A stretch of DNA of 11,557 nt from NCBI GenBank assembly GCA_964534705.1, contig CAZHPY010000054.1, positions 1 to 11,557 of the forward strand, written 5' to 3'. Under the pieces are notes generated by a model. The model made no database searches. It was not told where the DNA came from and worked only from the letters and a program-made list of their open reading frames with translations. Within the stretch, counting starts at the first letter, position 1. Each line of letters begins with the position of its first letter. Shown one piece after another: positions 1 to 7,593 of this stretch. Source of the DNA: CAZHPY01 sp964534705 (lineage in GTDB: Bacteria; Omnitrophota; Gorgyraeia; 2-01-FULL-45-10). The position numbers were made by a program, and so were the translations under genes.

Positions 1-114
1 GAATCCAATGACAGGACCCGCGATCAGTTAAGTGGAGACACAGAAAAGTTTTATGGGTTCTTGAGGAGTGGGGTGGGCGGCGCAAGGACAGCCGTATGGG
101 TTGGGGAGAACCCC
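1..114. other. G-rich upstream region, no assigned gene
   Basis: No recognisable gene is seen here. The plus strand is rich in G, unlike the genes that follow. The frame starting at base 1 stays open to a stop near base 231, but it has no visible start, matches no family I recognise, and runs through the comF promoter, so I do not call it. The sequence can fold: GGGTTCT at 55-61 pairs with AGAACCC at 107-113, enclosing a CGGC/GCCG hairpin (78-81 with 91-94). The same AACCC can instead pair with GGGTT at 98-102. It could be the 3' end of an upstream gene or structured RNA cut by the window edge. Confidence 0.3.
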
Positions 115-143
115 TTGACCCGTGCTCTCTTACCCTGTATAAT
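115..143 (+). promoter_or_regulatory. Sigma-70-type promoter for comF-lptFG
   Basis: The -35 box is TTGACC (115-120, consensus TTGACA). A 17-base spacer leads to a perfect TATAAT -10 box (138-143). Ideal spacing and two near-consensus boxes make this the strongest promoter match in the window. The expected transcription start is about base 150, only two bases before the comF ATG at 152, so little or no 5' untranslated leader would be made. No Shine-Dalgarno sequence lies between the -10 box and the ATG, which agrees with a leaderless message. The promoter call is from sequence only. Confidence 0.75.
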
Positions 144-151
144 ACTTTTCT

Positions 152-817
152 ATGCAGGAACTAAAAGTCATTGCCAAGAACTTCATAAATCTCTTCTACC
201 CGCTCCATTGCCTGAACTGCAATGCCCAGCTTGATGCGCTTAATGAATCCCGCATATGCGGCCAGTGTGAAGCGTCGATAAAGCCTAATGTAATGCCACC
301 GTTCGAACTTGAAACGCCTTCTGTCATGGCTTATTCCGCCTGCTTATATGAGGGTACGCTAAAGGAGCTTATCCATAAGTTCAAATACAGCGGCAGGACG
401 GCCCTGCTGAACATATTTTCCAGGCTAATGATCAACTGCATAAAAGAAAATCCTGAGATAATAAATGTAGATCTTATAACAGCGGTCCCGCTGCACAAAA
501 CAAGATTAAAGGAACGTGAGTTTAACCAGTCGCTGCTGCTTGCGAACAAAGTAGCGGAGGAATTCGGCGTCCCGCTCAAACACGCGCTGGAGAAAACGGT
601 CAAGACAAAATATCAGAATGAGCTGACCAGGATCGAGCGGCAGGCTAATATTAAAAATGCGTTCGGGATCCGGCGGCACGCCGGTATAAGCGGAAAAAGC
701 GTTCTGCTCATAGATGACGTAATGACGACAGGCGCTACGTTAAATGAATGCGCGTGCGCCCTTCTTGCGGGCGGCGCAAAAAGAGTCACCTGCCTTACTC
801 TGGCAAGGGGCATATAA
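152..817 (+). CDS. ComF family phosphoribosyltransferase
   Basis: This is a 221-residue protein of the ComF/amidophosphoribosyltransferase-like family. An N-terminal zinc-ribbon-like part has paired cysteines C20, C23, C36 and C39. The type I phosphoribosyltransferase domain follows, with the ComF-typical FNQSL stretch near residues 124-128 and the PRPP-binding loop LLIDDVMTTGAT at about 185-196. Length is normal for the family. In naturally competent bacteria ComF supports uptake and processing of transforming DNA, but related proteins occur widely and the substrate is usually unknown. The ATG at 152 is the only plausible start: the conserved N-terminus (FYPLHC) begins soon after it and the next in-frame Met is residue 48. 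It has no Shine-Dalgarno and sits about two bases after the predicted transcription start. The permease gene follows after three bases, probably in the same transcript. No other competence gene is present, so a competence role is not shown here. Confidence 0.9.
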   Translation: MQELKVIAKNFINLFYPLHCLNCNAQLDALNESRICGQCEASIKPNVMPPFELETPSVMAYSACLYEGTLKELIHKFKYSGRTALLNIFSRLMINCIKENPEIINVDLITAVPLHKTRLKEREFNQSLLLANKVAEEFGVPLKHALEKTVKTKYQNELTRIERQANIKNAFGIRRHAGISGKSVLLIDDVMTTGATLNECACALLAGGAKRVTCLTLARGI

Positions 818-820
818 ACA

Positions 821-1909
821 ATGAAGATCATCGACAGATACATATCAAAAAGCTTCATTTCATCCTTTGTGTGGTGCCTTCTCGTATTTGTCCTCATGGC
901 GGTCATAATAGATATATTTTCCTTCATAGACGATATAATTAAAAATAAGATCCCTTTCCAATCCATATTCGCATTCTATTTTTATTATATACCCACCGTA
1001 TTCATCCAGATAATACCCATGGCGGTCCTCTTGTCTACGATATACATGCTTAGCAACCTGAACAAGAACAATGAGATCATAGCCATGAAATCAAGCGGGA
1101 TAGGGTTATGGAGGATACTTGCGCCGATATTAGTCACCGGTTTCATAATAAGCGCCCTTACCTTCATGGTGAATGACAGGGTCATCCCGTTGACGTCAAA
1201 GATATCACAGATGATAAGGCGCGAAGAACTGGAAAAACGCAAGGCAGAAAACAAGTCCCGGGTAGTAGATAATGTTGCCATATACGGCACGGGGAACAGG
1301 ATCCTGTTCGCGCGGAACTATGAAGTCGGCAATAAGAAACTTAACGACATAATCATACACGAACATGATACTTCGGAAAATCTTGTGTCCAAACTCACCG
1401 CGCAGTACGCCCTCTGGACAGGTAACGATTGGGTATTCCACAAGGCAATAAAAACAAAGATAGACAATGCCGGAAAAATAATAGGCACACCTGCTTTTTA
1501 CAACGAACTGGCAATACCGCTTAAGGAAAGGCCGAGGGATTTTGCATACGGGGAATGGAAAGCTGATTTTATGAGCTACAGGGAACTCGGCAATTATATC
1601 AAGAATTTCCGGGGATCGGATGTAAAAATAACAAGGAACCTACTTGTAGATCTCCATTATAAGATAGCCTTCCCCTTTATAAGCCTGATAATAATAATGG
1701 TCGCCGCGCCGTTCGCACTGCTTACCATGCGGGGCGGAGTAATGATAGGGATAGGCACGAGCATAGTAATAGGCCTTCTTTACTATGCGGTCATAGCTAT
1801 ATCGCTCGCGTTCGGTAAGGCGGGAATATTACCCCCCTTCCTCGCAGCATGGTTCGGAAATATAATATTTTTTATACTGGGTATATATCTGCTCAATAAG
1901 CGGACTTGA
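821..1909 (+). CDS. LptF/LptG family lipopolysaccharide export permease
   Basis: This is a 362-residue inner-membrane protein of the YjgP/YjgQ family. With LptB and its partner permease, such proteins form the ABC transporter that extracts lipopolysaccharide from the inner membrane and feeds it into the Lpt bridge. The architecture is typical: three membrane segments (about 14-36, 50-78 and 98-117), a large periplasmic beta-jellyroll-like middle part, then three more segments (about 282-302, 306-330 and 338-359). The stretch NNEIIAMKSSGI (83-94), between segments 2 and 3, is a family hallmark. Length matches E. coli LptF and LptG. Only one of the pair is here, and I cannot say which, so no symbol is given. 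The ATG at 821 follows the comF stop by three bases, with AAGGGG (805-810) as a ribosome site inside comF. Its presence implies an outer membrane with LPS-like lipid. ATA codons dominate its isoleucines. Confidence 0.92.
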   Translation: MKIIDRYISKSFISSFVWCLLVFVLMAVIIDIFSFIDDIIKNKIPFQSIFAFYFYYIPTVFIQIIPMAVLLSTIYMLSNLNKNNEIIAMKSSGIGLWRILAPILVTGFIISALTFMVNDRVIPLTSKISQMIRREELEKRKAENKSRVVDNVAIYGTGNRILFARNYEVGNKKLNDIIIHEHDTSENLVSKLTAQYALWTGNDWVFHKAIKTKIDNAGKIIGTPAFYNELAIPLKERPRDFAYGEWKADFMSYRELGNYIKNFRGSDVKITRNLLVDLHYKIAFPFISLIIIMVAAPFALLTMRGGVMIGIGTSIVIGLLYYAVIAISLAFGKAGILPPFLAAWFGNIIFFILGIYLLNKRT

Positions 1910-1914
1910 ACTTA

Positions 1915-3243
1915 TTAATCCGCGCCTTCGTGGCTTAGCTCTATCTCTTTCGACTCTACCTTTTTCCTCGTAATGACCCTTTTCAAGGTTATATGTTTTG
2001 ATGTAAGGTCTTTCGTGTTCTTCACGTTCAATTTTTCAAAAAGGAATTCGAACTTCTTTTCAAGTTCTGCCGCAATAGCATCCCGCGTATCCTTAGGAAG
2101 CCCCATTATCTCTTTCTTGAATGCGCCAAGCGCCTTTTTCCTTGAACTATACAGGAATTGTTCGTCTGTATCGCTGGGCTTTCTTTCCGAAGCAAGATTT
2201 TTCCTCACCCAATCATACATCCTGTCCCTAAGGTCTTTCGGGAAATGCGGGCTGTCGTATACCATGTTCTGGAATTCAGTCGCAAGATGGACTTCTGCGG
2301 CGCTGTTCTCCGGGAACTTCCCGAACGCTTCAGCCGGCAGGGTTGATGCGCCATGCTGTACTGCTCCGGCCAGGCCATATTCTTCCCTGGCTATCTTTGA
2401 CAGGTTCCTCAATGTATCAAAATCCAGCTTCACCTTGGCTATGCTGCCGTCCGGAAGCACAACGCCTCCGTGTGACGTCCCCGTCTGTATGCTGATCTTG
2501 CTTATTCCGACCCTTCCCTTACGCAGCCTCTCCCTGTAACCGTTCATAAATTCCCTCAGGTCTTCAGGGGTAGAATTCTGATGGCCGACTTCACCTATTT
2601 CCCCGCCCACGGACACCTCTATGCCTTTCGGCTGGTTCTGTCGTATAAAACCTGTCAGGAGAGCACAAACCTCGTAATTATTCTCCTGCTGTTTCTTTAT
2701 GGAGGGTTTTGAAAGATCGACAAGCGTTGATGAATCTATATCTATATTATAGAAGCCCGCTTCCATTGCCTTTGATATCAGCGCCTTAAGGCCGTCCAGT
2801 TCTTTTTCGGGATTTTCCTTATAATTTTTTGCGCTTACCTGGAAATGATCGCCCTGGATGAACACCGGCCCCTTCCAATCCTCTTTTACTGCAGCAGCCA
2901 GGCACACAGCGGCATATTCCACCGGCGGCTGGTCAGTATAGCCCATTTCTGACTTGGCTATCTCAAATATAAAAGCCCCTGCATTATTCCTTTTTGCGAC
3001 GCGGAATATAGCCCTGGCCAGGTCATATGTAAGCGTCCTCAAATTCATCGCAGGAACCGTAAACGTTCCGGGGAACTCATTCCTGCCTCTTGCCATATAA
3101 AGGCCGTTTATACTGGATGAATAAATACCGTTTTTATACGCTATGTCAGCTATCTTTTTTGCGATCTTCCTTTTTTCATCCATACTTGATGACAAAACAA
3201 GGTCCAATACTATATTGTCCATATCCAGCGCTTTCCTGCCCAT
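1915..3243 (-). CDS. Class II (metal-dependent) aldolase, extended divergent form
   Basis: This is a 442-residue protein with the class II fructose-bisphosphate aldolase fold, expected to interconvert a ketose 1,6-bisphosphate with glyceraldehyde-3-phosphate and dihydroxyacetone phosphate. An N-terminal VPAMN motif (63-67) corresponds to the usual GAFN. The QGDHF motif (130-134) gives catalytic Asp132 and metal ligand His133. GGEIGEVG (213-220) matches the conserved glutamate motif. GTSHGG (255-260) and QHGAST (296-301) supply the other two metal-binding histidines, His258 and His297. All three ligands are thus present although the surrounding residues are atypical. There are about 55 extra residues before the barrel and about 90 charged residues after it, so it is longer than standard aldolases (near 350). 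The QGDH context recalls tagatose-bisphosphate aldolase GatZ/KbaZ, so the exact substrate is open. The ATG at 3243 has GAGAGGAG six bases upstream. It is last in the operon, 50 bases after the adenosylhomocysteinase gene. Confidence 0.82.
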   Translation of the reverse strand: MGRKALDMDNIVLDLVLSSSMDEKRKIAKKIADIAYKNGIYSSSINGLYMARGRNEFPGTFTVPAMNLRTLTYDLARAIFRVAKRNNAGAFIFEIAKSEMGYTDQPPVEYAAVCLAAAVKEDWKGPVFIQGDHFQVSAKNYKENPEKELDGLKALISKAMEAGFYNIDIDSSTLVDLSKPSIKKQQENNYEVCALLTGFIRQNQPKGIEVSVGGEIGEVGHQNSTPEDLREFMNGYRERLRKGRVGISKISIQTGTSHGGVVLPDGSIAKVKLDFDTLRNLSKIAREEYGLAGAVQHGASTLPAEAFGKFPENSAAEVHLATEFQNMVYDSPHFPKDLRDRMYDWVRKNLASERKPSDTDEQFLYSSRKKALGAFKKEIMGLPKDTRDAIAAELEKKFEFLFEKLNVKNTKDLTSKHITLKRVITRKKVESKEIELSHEGAD

Positions 3244-3293
3244 CCGTAACTCCTCTCTTTTCTATTAATTAAATTTGATATTCTAGATCTTGA

Positions 3294-4550
3294 CTATGTT
3301 CCCAGCTCCCAACTTTCCAGATAATGTTTCTGTTCTTTGGTCAATGTATCTATTTTAACGCCCAGAGATTCCAGCTTCAGCTTTGCGATATTATTGTCAA
3401 GGAAATCCGGGACTTTATATACCTTTTTCTCAAGTTTCTTATAATTTTTAGCGATGTATTCGCATGAAAGCGCCTGGTTGGCGAAACTCATATCCATTAC
3501 GCTTGCGGGATGGCCCTCCGCTGCGGCAAGATTTACCAGCCGGCCTTCGCCAAGCAGGTTTATGCGGCGTCCGTCTTTAAGGGTATATTCATCCACAAAT
3601 TCCCTTACTCTGCGTTTTGATCTTGCGATCTTTTCCAGGCTCTCAATGTCTAATTCCACATTAAAATGGCCGGAATTAGCGACAATGGCCCCGTCCTTCA
3701 TGATTTCGAAGTGCTCTTTCCTTATAACGCTTGTATTTCCGGTAAGCGTTACAAAAACATCTCCTATCCTTGCGGCATCTTTTATCGGGAGGACGCTATA
3801 TCCATCCATTACGGCTTCAAGCGCTTTTAATGGATCTATCTCGGTAATGGTTACGTTCGCTCCCATGCCTTTTGCGCGCATCGCCACGCCCCTGCCGCAC
3901 CAGCCATAACCGCAAACGACAAAGTTTGCGCCTGACAACAGTACATTTGTAGCGCGTACTATACCATCGACTGTTGACTGGCCCGTTCCGTATCTATTAT
4001 CGAAGAGGTGTTTTGTATTGGCATCATTTACGGCTATTATAGGGTACATGAGGATGCCTTTTCTATCAAGGTTCTTCAGGCGTATGACCCCTGTCGTTGT
4101 CTCTTCCGTGCCCCCGATAATATTCTTAGCCAGGCTCTTTTTTGTTTTATGTATCATTGAAACAAGGTCGGCGCCGTCATCCATGGTTATATTGGGTTTT
4201 ACTTCCAGAACGCTTTCGAGATGCTTGTAATAAGTCTTGTTGTCTTCCCCTTTTATCGCAAAAGTCGCTATGCCAAAGTCCTTGACCATTGATGCCGCGA
4301 CATCGTCCTGCGTGCTTAAAGGATTTGAGGCACACACAACAACATCTGCGCCACCTTCTTTAAGGGTATAAGCAAGGTTCGCCGTTTCAGTGGTAACGTG
4401 AAGGCAGCATGCTATCTTTAATCCCTTTAGAGGCCTCTCCTTTTTAAAATGTTTCCGGATCAGGGAGAGCACTTTCATGTATTCATTTGCCCATTCTATG
4501 CGCAACTTCCCCTTATCCGCCAATCCAAGATTCTTTACATCATATTTCAT
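3294..4550 (-). CDS. ahcY: Adenosylhomocysteinase, short archaeal/Thermotoga type
   Basis: This 418-residue cytosolic enzyme hydrolyses S-adenosylhomocysteine to adenosine and homocysteine using bound NAD, removing the inhibitory by-product of methylation. Substrate-site residues match the family: His51 (CLHVTTET), Asp125, Glu150 (EETTTG), Lys180, Asp184-Asn185, His295 (SGHF) and His347 (EGHP). The NAD site is GYGWCGRG (214-221). Thr189 replaces the cysteine of the usual FDN-x-YGC motif. The protein ends at SWELGT, without the C-terminal Lys/Tyr tail that reaches into the neighbouring NAD site in most bacterial and eukaryotic enzymes. Both traits mark the short form found in archaea and Thermotoga. 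Some archaeal members prefer S-inosylhomocysteine, so substrate preference is not certain. I chose the ATG at 4550 over the adjacent GTG at 4553 because GAGG lies six bases before the ATG and only three before the GTG. It directly follows metK, so synthesis and recycling of the methyl donor are linked. Confidence 0.93.
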   Translation of the reverse strand: MKYDVKNLGLADKGKLRIEWANEYMKVLSLIRKHFKKERPLKGLKIACCLHVTTETANLAYTLKEGGADVVVCASNPLSTQDDVAASMVKDFGIATFAIKGEDNKTYYKHLESVLEVKPNITMDDGADLVSMIHKTKKSLAKNIIGGTEETTTGVIRLKNLDRKGILMYPIIAVNDANTKHLFDNRYGTGQSTVDGIVRATNVLLSGANFVVCGYGWCGRGVAMRAKGMGANVTITEIDPLKALEAVMDGYSVLPIKDAARIGDVFVTLTGNTSVIRKEHFEIMKDGAIVANSGHFNVELDIESLEKIARSKRRVREFVDEYTLKDGRRINLLGEGRLVNLAAAEGHPASVMDMSFANQALSCEYIAKNYKKLEKKVYKVPDFLDNNIAKLKLESLGVKIDTLTKEQKHYLESWELGT

Positions 4551-4580
4551 CACATTCCTCTTTCTTTTTTCTTTCCTTTG

Positions 4581-5753
4581 TTATTTTATGTGCCTTGCCA
4601 GGTCCTTGGCCAAGTCGGTATTCTCCCATGTGAAGCCTTCCTCATTCCTGCCGAAATGACCATAGGCAGCGGTCTTGCGGTATCTTTTCCCGTCTGAATC
4701 CCTTAATTTAAGGCTGGCTATTATACCATGGGGCGTAAGCTCAAAATTATCCCTGATGATCTTTACGATCTTTTCTTCGGATACACGGCCCGTACCATAA
4801 GTATCGACCATTATAGAAACAGGGTCCGCAACGCCTATGCAATAGGCAAGCTGTATCATGAGCTTATCGGCAAGCCCCGCCTTAACTATATTTTTCGCAA
4901 TGTATCTGCCCATGTAAGCGGCTGACCTGTCCACTTTTGTCGGGTCTTTTCCCGAGAACGCGCCGCCGCCGTGCGGTATCCATCCCCCATAGGTGTCAAC
5001 GATGATCTTCCTGCCTGTCATGCCCGTATCGGATTGTGGCCCGCCTATTACGAATTTTCCGGTAGCGTTCACATGAAATCTTGTCTCTTTATCCAGATAT
5101 TCCTTCAATATCGGCTTGGCTACCACGTTAATTATCTCTTTTCGCGCGTCATCGCTCATGTTCTTACCGCTTTTATCCAGCACATCTTCCGTATGCTGGG
5201 AAGCGATCACTACATCAGTAACGCGCTTTGGCTTGCCGCCTTCATATTCAACAGTTACCTGGCTCTTGCCGTCAGGCCCGAGATACTTCAGTATATTCTT
5301 TTTTCTGACCTCCGCAAGCCTGCGCGAAAGTTTTTGGGCCAGCATTATGGGTAGCGGCATGAGCTCCGGTGTTTCTTTGCACGCATACCCCATCATCATG
5401 CCCTGGTCACCGGCTCCGCCTGTATCCACTCCCTGCGCAATATCAGGTGATTGTGTATGGATCGCATTCAATATGGCGCATGTATGGTAATCAAACCCGT
5501 ATTTCGGGTGGGTATATCCTATATCCTTTATGAGGTCGCGGCAAAGCGTGTGTATGTCAACGTATGCCCCGGTAGTGATCTCGCCGCCGATTATCAAGAG
5601 CCCCATAGTCACATATGTCTCGCAGGCGACCCTCCCCGTCTCATCCTGGCTTAAGACCGCGTCAAGCACCGCATCCGATACCTGGTCACAGACCTTATCG
5701 GGATGGCCTTCAGTAACGCTCTCTGAAGTAAAAAGATGTTTATGCATTGCCAT
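4581..5753 (-). CDS. metK: S-adenosylmethionine synthase
   Basis: This 390-residue enzyme makes S-adenosylmethionine from methionine and ATP, releasing phosphate and pyrophosphate; the family works as a tetramer in the cytosol. Both family signatures are intact: GAGDQGMMMGYA (113-124) and the glycine-rich GGGAFSGKD (262-270). The N-terminal EGHPDK motif carries the catalytic His17. Length is normal (E. coli 384). An in-frame ATG 11 codons further upstream exists, but that extension would be unconserved. The start at 5753 has GGAG 10 bases upstream, and the conserved HLFTSESV stretch begins four residues in. The gene overlaps the end of the nucleotidyltransferase gene by 14 bases, suggesting translational coupling. 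No SAM riboswitch can precede it, since the upstream DNA is coding. The adenosylhomocysteinase gene follows about 30 bases later. Confidence 0.97.
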   Translation of the reverse strand: MAMHKHLFTSESVTEGHPDKVCDQVSDAVLDAVLSQDETGRVACETYVTMGLLIIGGEITTGAYVDIHTLCRDLIKDIGYTHPKYGFDYHTCAILNAIHTQSPDIAQGVDTGGAGDQGMMMGYACKETPELMPLPIMLAQKLSRRLAEVRKKNILKYLGPDGKSQVTVEYEGGKPKRVTDVVIASQHTEDVLDKSGKNMSDDARKEIINVVAKPILKEYLDKETRFHVNATGKFVIGGPQSDTGMTGRKIIVDTYGGWIPHGGGAFSGKDPTKVDRSAAYMGRYIAKNIVKAGLADKLMIQLAYCIGVADPVSIMVDTYGTGRVSEEKIVKIIRDNFELTPHGIIASLKLRDSDGKRYRKTAAYGHFGRNEEGFTWENTDLAKDLARHIK

Positions 5754-6507
5754 TTTTATTACTCTCCCTTTTTTTATATTCGGCATCCGCTTTTTTATAT
5801 GATTCGATATCTCCTATATCGTACCATTTTTCTGAAAATGGATAACCGTAAACCGTATTGCTCCTGCTGAGCCATTTTATATAATATCCGGGCGCGTCAT
5901 TTTTTGCGCCTTCTTCCTTTAAATACTTTTCTATCCCTAAAACATATTCATACGGAAAATAATATATACCCGTGGATATCAATGTTGATTTCGGTGCAGG
6001 GGGTTTCTCTTCGAACTCTACGACTTTACCTGACTTATCGATGCTTACTACACCGTACCTCTTTGCTGCATCAAGGCTGGCCACATCATGTAATGCGACT
6101 GACACGCCGTCCTTTTTAGATGAGGCGAAATCCATAAAGGCCTTTATGTCCATGTCGAAAAGGTTATCGCCGGCTATTACCAGCAGGTCCTCATTTATGG
6201 ATCTCTGCTTTATCACAAACTCCATATCGCGTATGGCGCCCAGCCTTGTATCATTAGTGCTCGTCCCGTCATCTATTACTGAAAGTTTTTTCTTGAAACC
6301 CGATGCCTTTGACCATTCTATAAAGTTATTATAAAACCTGCTGTTCGTCACCACGTAAATATCGTCCAGGCCGTTAAGGGCCGATAACGTATTGATTATC
6401 CTGTCTATGATCTTTTTCCCGCCTACTTCGAGAAGAGGCTTCGGCGTGTTCACTGTAAGAGGGTAAAGCCTAACGGCATATCCTGCTGCCAGTATCAATG
6501 CTTTCAT
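5740..6507 (-). CDS. Sugar-1-phosphate nucleotidyltransferase
   Basis: This is a 255-residue NTP_transferase-family enzyme (RmlA/GlmU/ManC relatives) that would join a sugar 1-phosphate to a nucleoside triphosphate to give an NDP-sugar. The N-terminal nucleotide-binding motif is LAAGYAVRLYPLT (6-18), followed by KPLLEV (23-28). In most relatives this loop reads GxGTRL; here it is GYAVRL. GDN (113-115) holds the expected magnesium-binding aspartate, EKP is at 167-169, STGIYYF at 178-184 and WYDIGD at 228-233, the last lying in the sugar-binding region. It is shorter than RmlA (about 290) and lacks the left-handed helix domain of GlmU. The specific sugar and base cannot be read from sequence. 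The preceding gene makes mannose- and glucose-6-phosphate, so a hexose nucleotide for surface glycans is plausible. The ATG at 6507 has AAGGAG eight bases upstream, and the last 14 bases overlap metK. Confidence 0.85.
   Translation of the reverse strand: MKALILAAGYAVRLYPLTVNTPKPLLEVGGKKIIDRIINTLSALNGLDDIYVVTNSRFYNNFIEWSKASGFKKKLSVIDDGTSTNDTRLGAIRDMEFVIKQRSINEDLLVIAGDNLFDMDIKAFMDFASSKKDGVSVALHDVASLDAAKRYGVVSIDKSGKVVEFEEKPPAPKSTLISTGIYYFPYEYVLGIEKYLKEEGAKNDAPGYYIKWLSRSNTVYGYPFSEKWYDIGDIESYKKADAEYKKRESNKNGNA
5762..5769 (-). promoter_or_regulatory. Ribosome binding site deciding the metK start
   Basis: The minus strand reads AGGGAGAG here, inside the last codons of the nucleotidyltransferase gene, with the GGAG core 10 bases before the ATG at 5753. 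It favours that start over the in-frame ATG at 5786. The ribosome finishing the upstream gene passes directly over this site. Confidence 0.65.
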
Positions 6508-6520
6508 TCCACGGTCTCCT

Positions 6521-7588
6521 TCATTTAGAAAGCTCTCTTTTCAGGTATGCTATCCTCGCCACCGGTGATGGATCTATCCTGTTCAACATGGCCAGGTAGA
6601 AGCTTACGAAATCCGCCATATATACAAGAGAAAATATCCTGCCCAGAAGCTCATTGCCCGTAGACTTTATTTCAATAACATCTACTCCGCTCTTCCTTAA
6701 CATCTTCTTTACAACGGCCATTCTTTTCAAGACTCTCCGGTCGTCTGCTGCATCTTCAAGCATTATCACAACGCTGTTTTTCAATATTGCCGGAGGGTTC
6801 TCCCACCCCTCGATCTCGTTATGGGTCATCTCCGGGAAAACATTCCTTAATGATAATGTCTTTGAGTTCTCCGCCAGCTGCCCGTGCCACCTGGTAACGG
6901 CAACGTCTATCCGGTCGCATGCAGCATATACCACCGGCATCTTGCCATAGATCTGTTTCGCTATCTTCTTTGCCTGGTTGTCCTTGCTTTTTATTTTATG
7001 GCCAAAGTTTAATTTTTTTAATTTCCTTAGATTACGTATCGCGTCGTCTATGAAAAAAGACTGGTCTTTTATTATGCCTGTTTTTGATAATAAAATAAGT
7101 ATGGAAAAGGCCGAATAACCCAGCGCCGCGCGCGGGGGCAAACCGGCAGGTATATTAATGATCCCCGCGTTATCATCCTTTGCCAGTTCTAACAGTTTTC
7201 CGCCTGACGTAATGGCAATGATCCTGCAGCCTCGTTTTACAGCCTCATCGTAAGCGCTTAAAGTTTCTTCTGTATTGCCCGAATAACTGGAAGCTATGAC
7301 AAGAGTTCCGTCATCTACAAAATCCGGTAAAGCATAACTTCTTATGACAAAGAGCGGCACCTCAGCTTTATCCGCTATATAGGACCTGACAAGGTCCGCA
7401 CCTATGGCCGACCCGCCGATACCGATACATGCTATGTTCTTATATTTTGTTTTGAACCCTTCGGGTAATTCGAATTCATCGCCGATGCGTTTCGCGTCCA
7501 GGCACTGTTCCGGGAAAGATTCGATGATCTCGAGCATTCCCGACCTGTCGCATTCTTTTATCCTGTTTATGCTATCTAAGGGATCCAA
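6521..7588 (-). CDS. Bifunctional phosphoglucose/phosphomannose isomerase
   Basis: This 355-residue SIS-domain enzyme is of the Pyrobaculum/Thermoplasma-type PGI/PMI family, interconverting fructose-6-phosphate with glucose-6-phosphate and with mannose-6-phosphate. Visible motifs are GIGGSAIGADLV (56-67), the phosphate-binding SYSGNTEETL (101-110), SGGKL (128-132), GLPPRAALGY (149-158), and HGQLAENSK (235-243) followed by PEMTHNEI (252-259). Glu240 and His256 have the same 16-residue spacing as the catalytic Glu and His of the Pyrobaculum enzyme. Length is close to the family norm (about 300-350). The start is a TTG at 7588, five bases after the ptsI stop. It is chosen because the family's N-terminus begins just there (LDSINRI then GMLE) and the next Met, residue 18, would cut into it. 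The ribosome site is weak (GAGG, about 12 bases away), so initiation may rely on coupling to ptsI. Confidence 0.92.
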   Translation of the reverse strand: MDPLDSINRIKECDRSGMLEIIESFPEQCLDAKRIGDEFELPEGFKTKYKNIACIGIGGSAIGADLVRSYIADKAEVPLFVIRSYALPDFVDDGTLVIASSYSGNTEETLSAYDEAVKRGCRIIAITSGGKLLELAKDDNAGIINIPAGLPPRAALGYSAFSILILLSKTGIIKDQSFFIDDAIRNLRKLKKLNFGHKIKSKDNQAKKIAKQIYGKMPVVYAACDRIDVAVTRWHGQLAENSKTLSLRNVFPEMTHNEIEGWENPPAILKNSVVIMLEDAADDRRVLKRMAVVKKMLRKSGVDVIEIKSTGNELLGRIFSLVYMADFVSFYLAMLNRIDPSPVARIAYLKRELSK

Positions 7589-7593
7589 GGCTG

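Noticed and set aside
1..231. Open plus-strand frame without a start
   Set aside because: No recognisable motif, it crosses the strong promoter and the start of comF, and stretches this long stay open by chance.
613..966. Minus-strand open frame over the comF-lptFG junction
   Set aside because: It lies opposite two well-supported genes and its product resembles no known family; it is a shadow frame.
1973..2539. 188-codon plus-strand open frame inside the aldolase gene
   Set aside because: It is antisense to a conserved gene, with a serine/phenylalanine-rich composition typical of reverse-strand shadows.
5754..5786. Upstream metK start 11 codons earlier
   Set aside because: It would deepen the overlap with the nucleotidyltransferase gene, and the extra residues are not part of the conserved MetK N-terminus; the ATG at 5753 has its own ribosome site.
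5754..5830. SAM riboswitch in front of metK
   Set aside because: The upstream DNA is the coding end of the nucleotidyltransferase gene and leaves no room for the structured leader.
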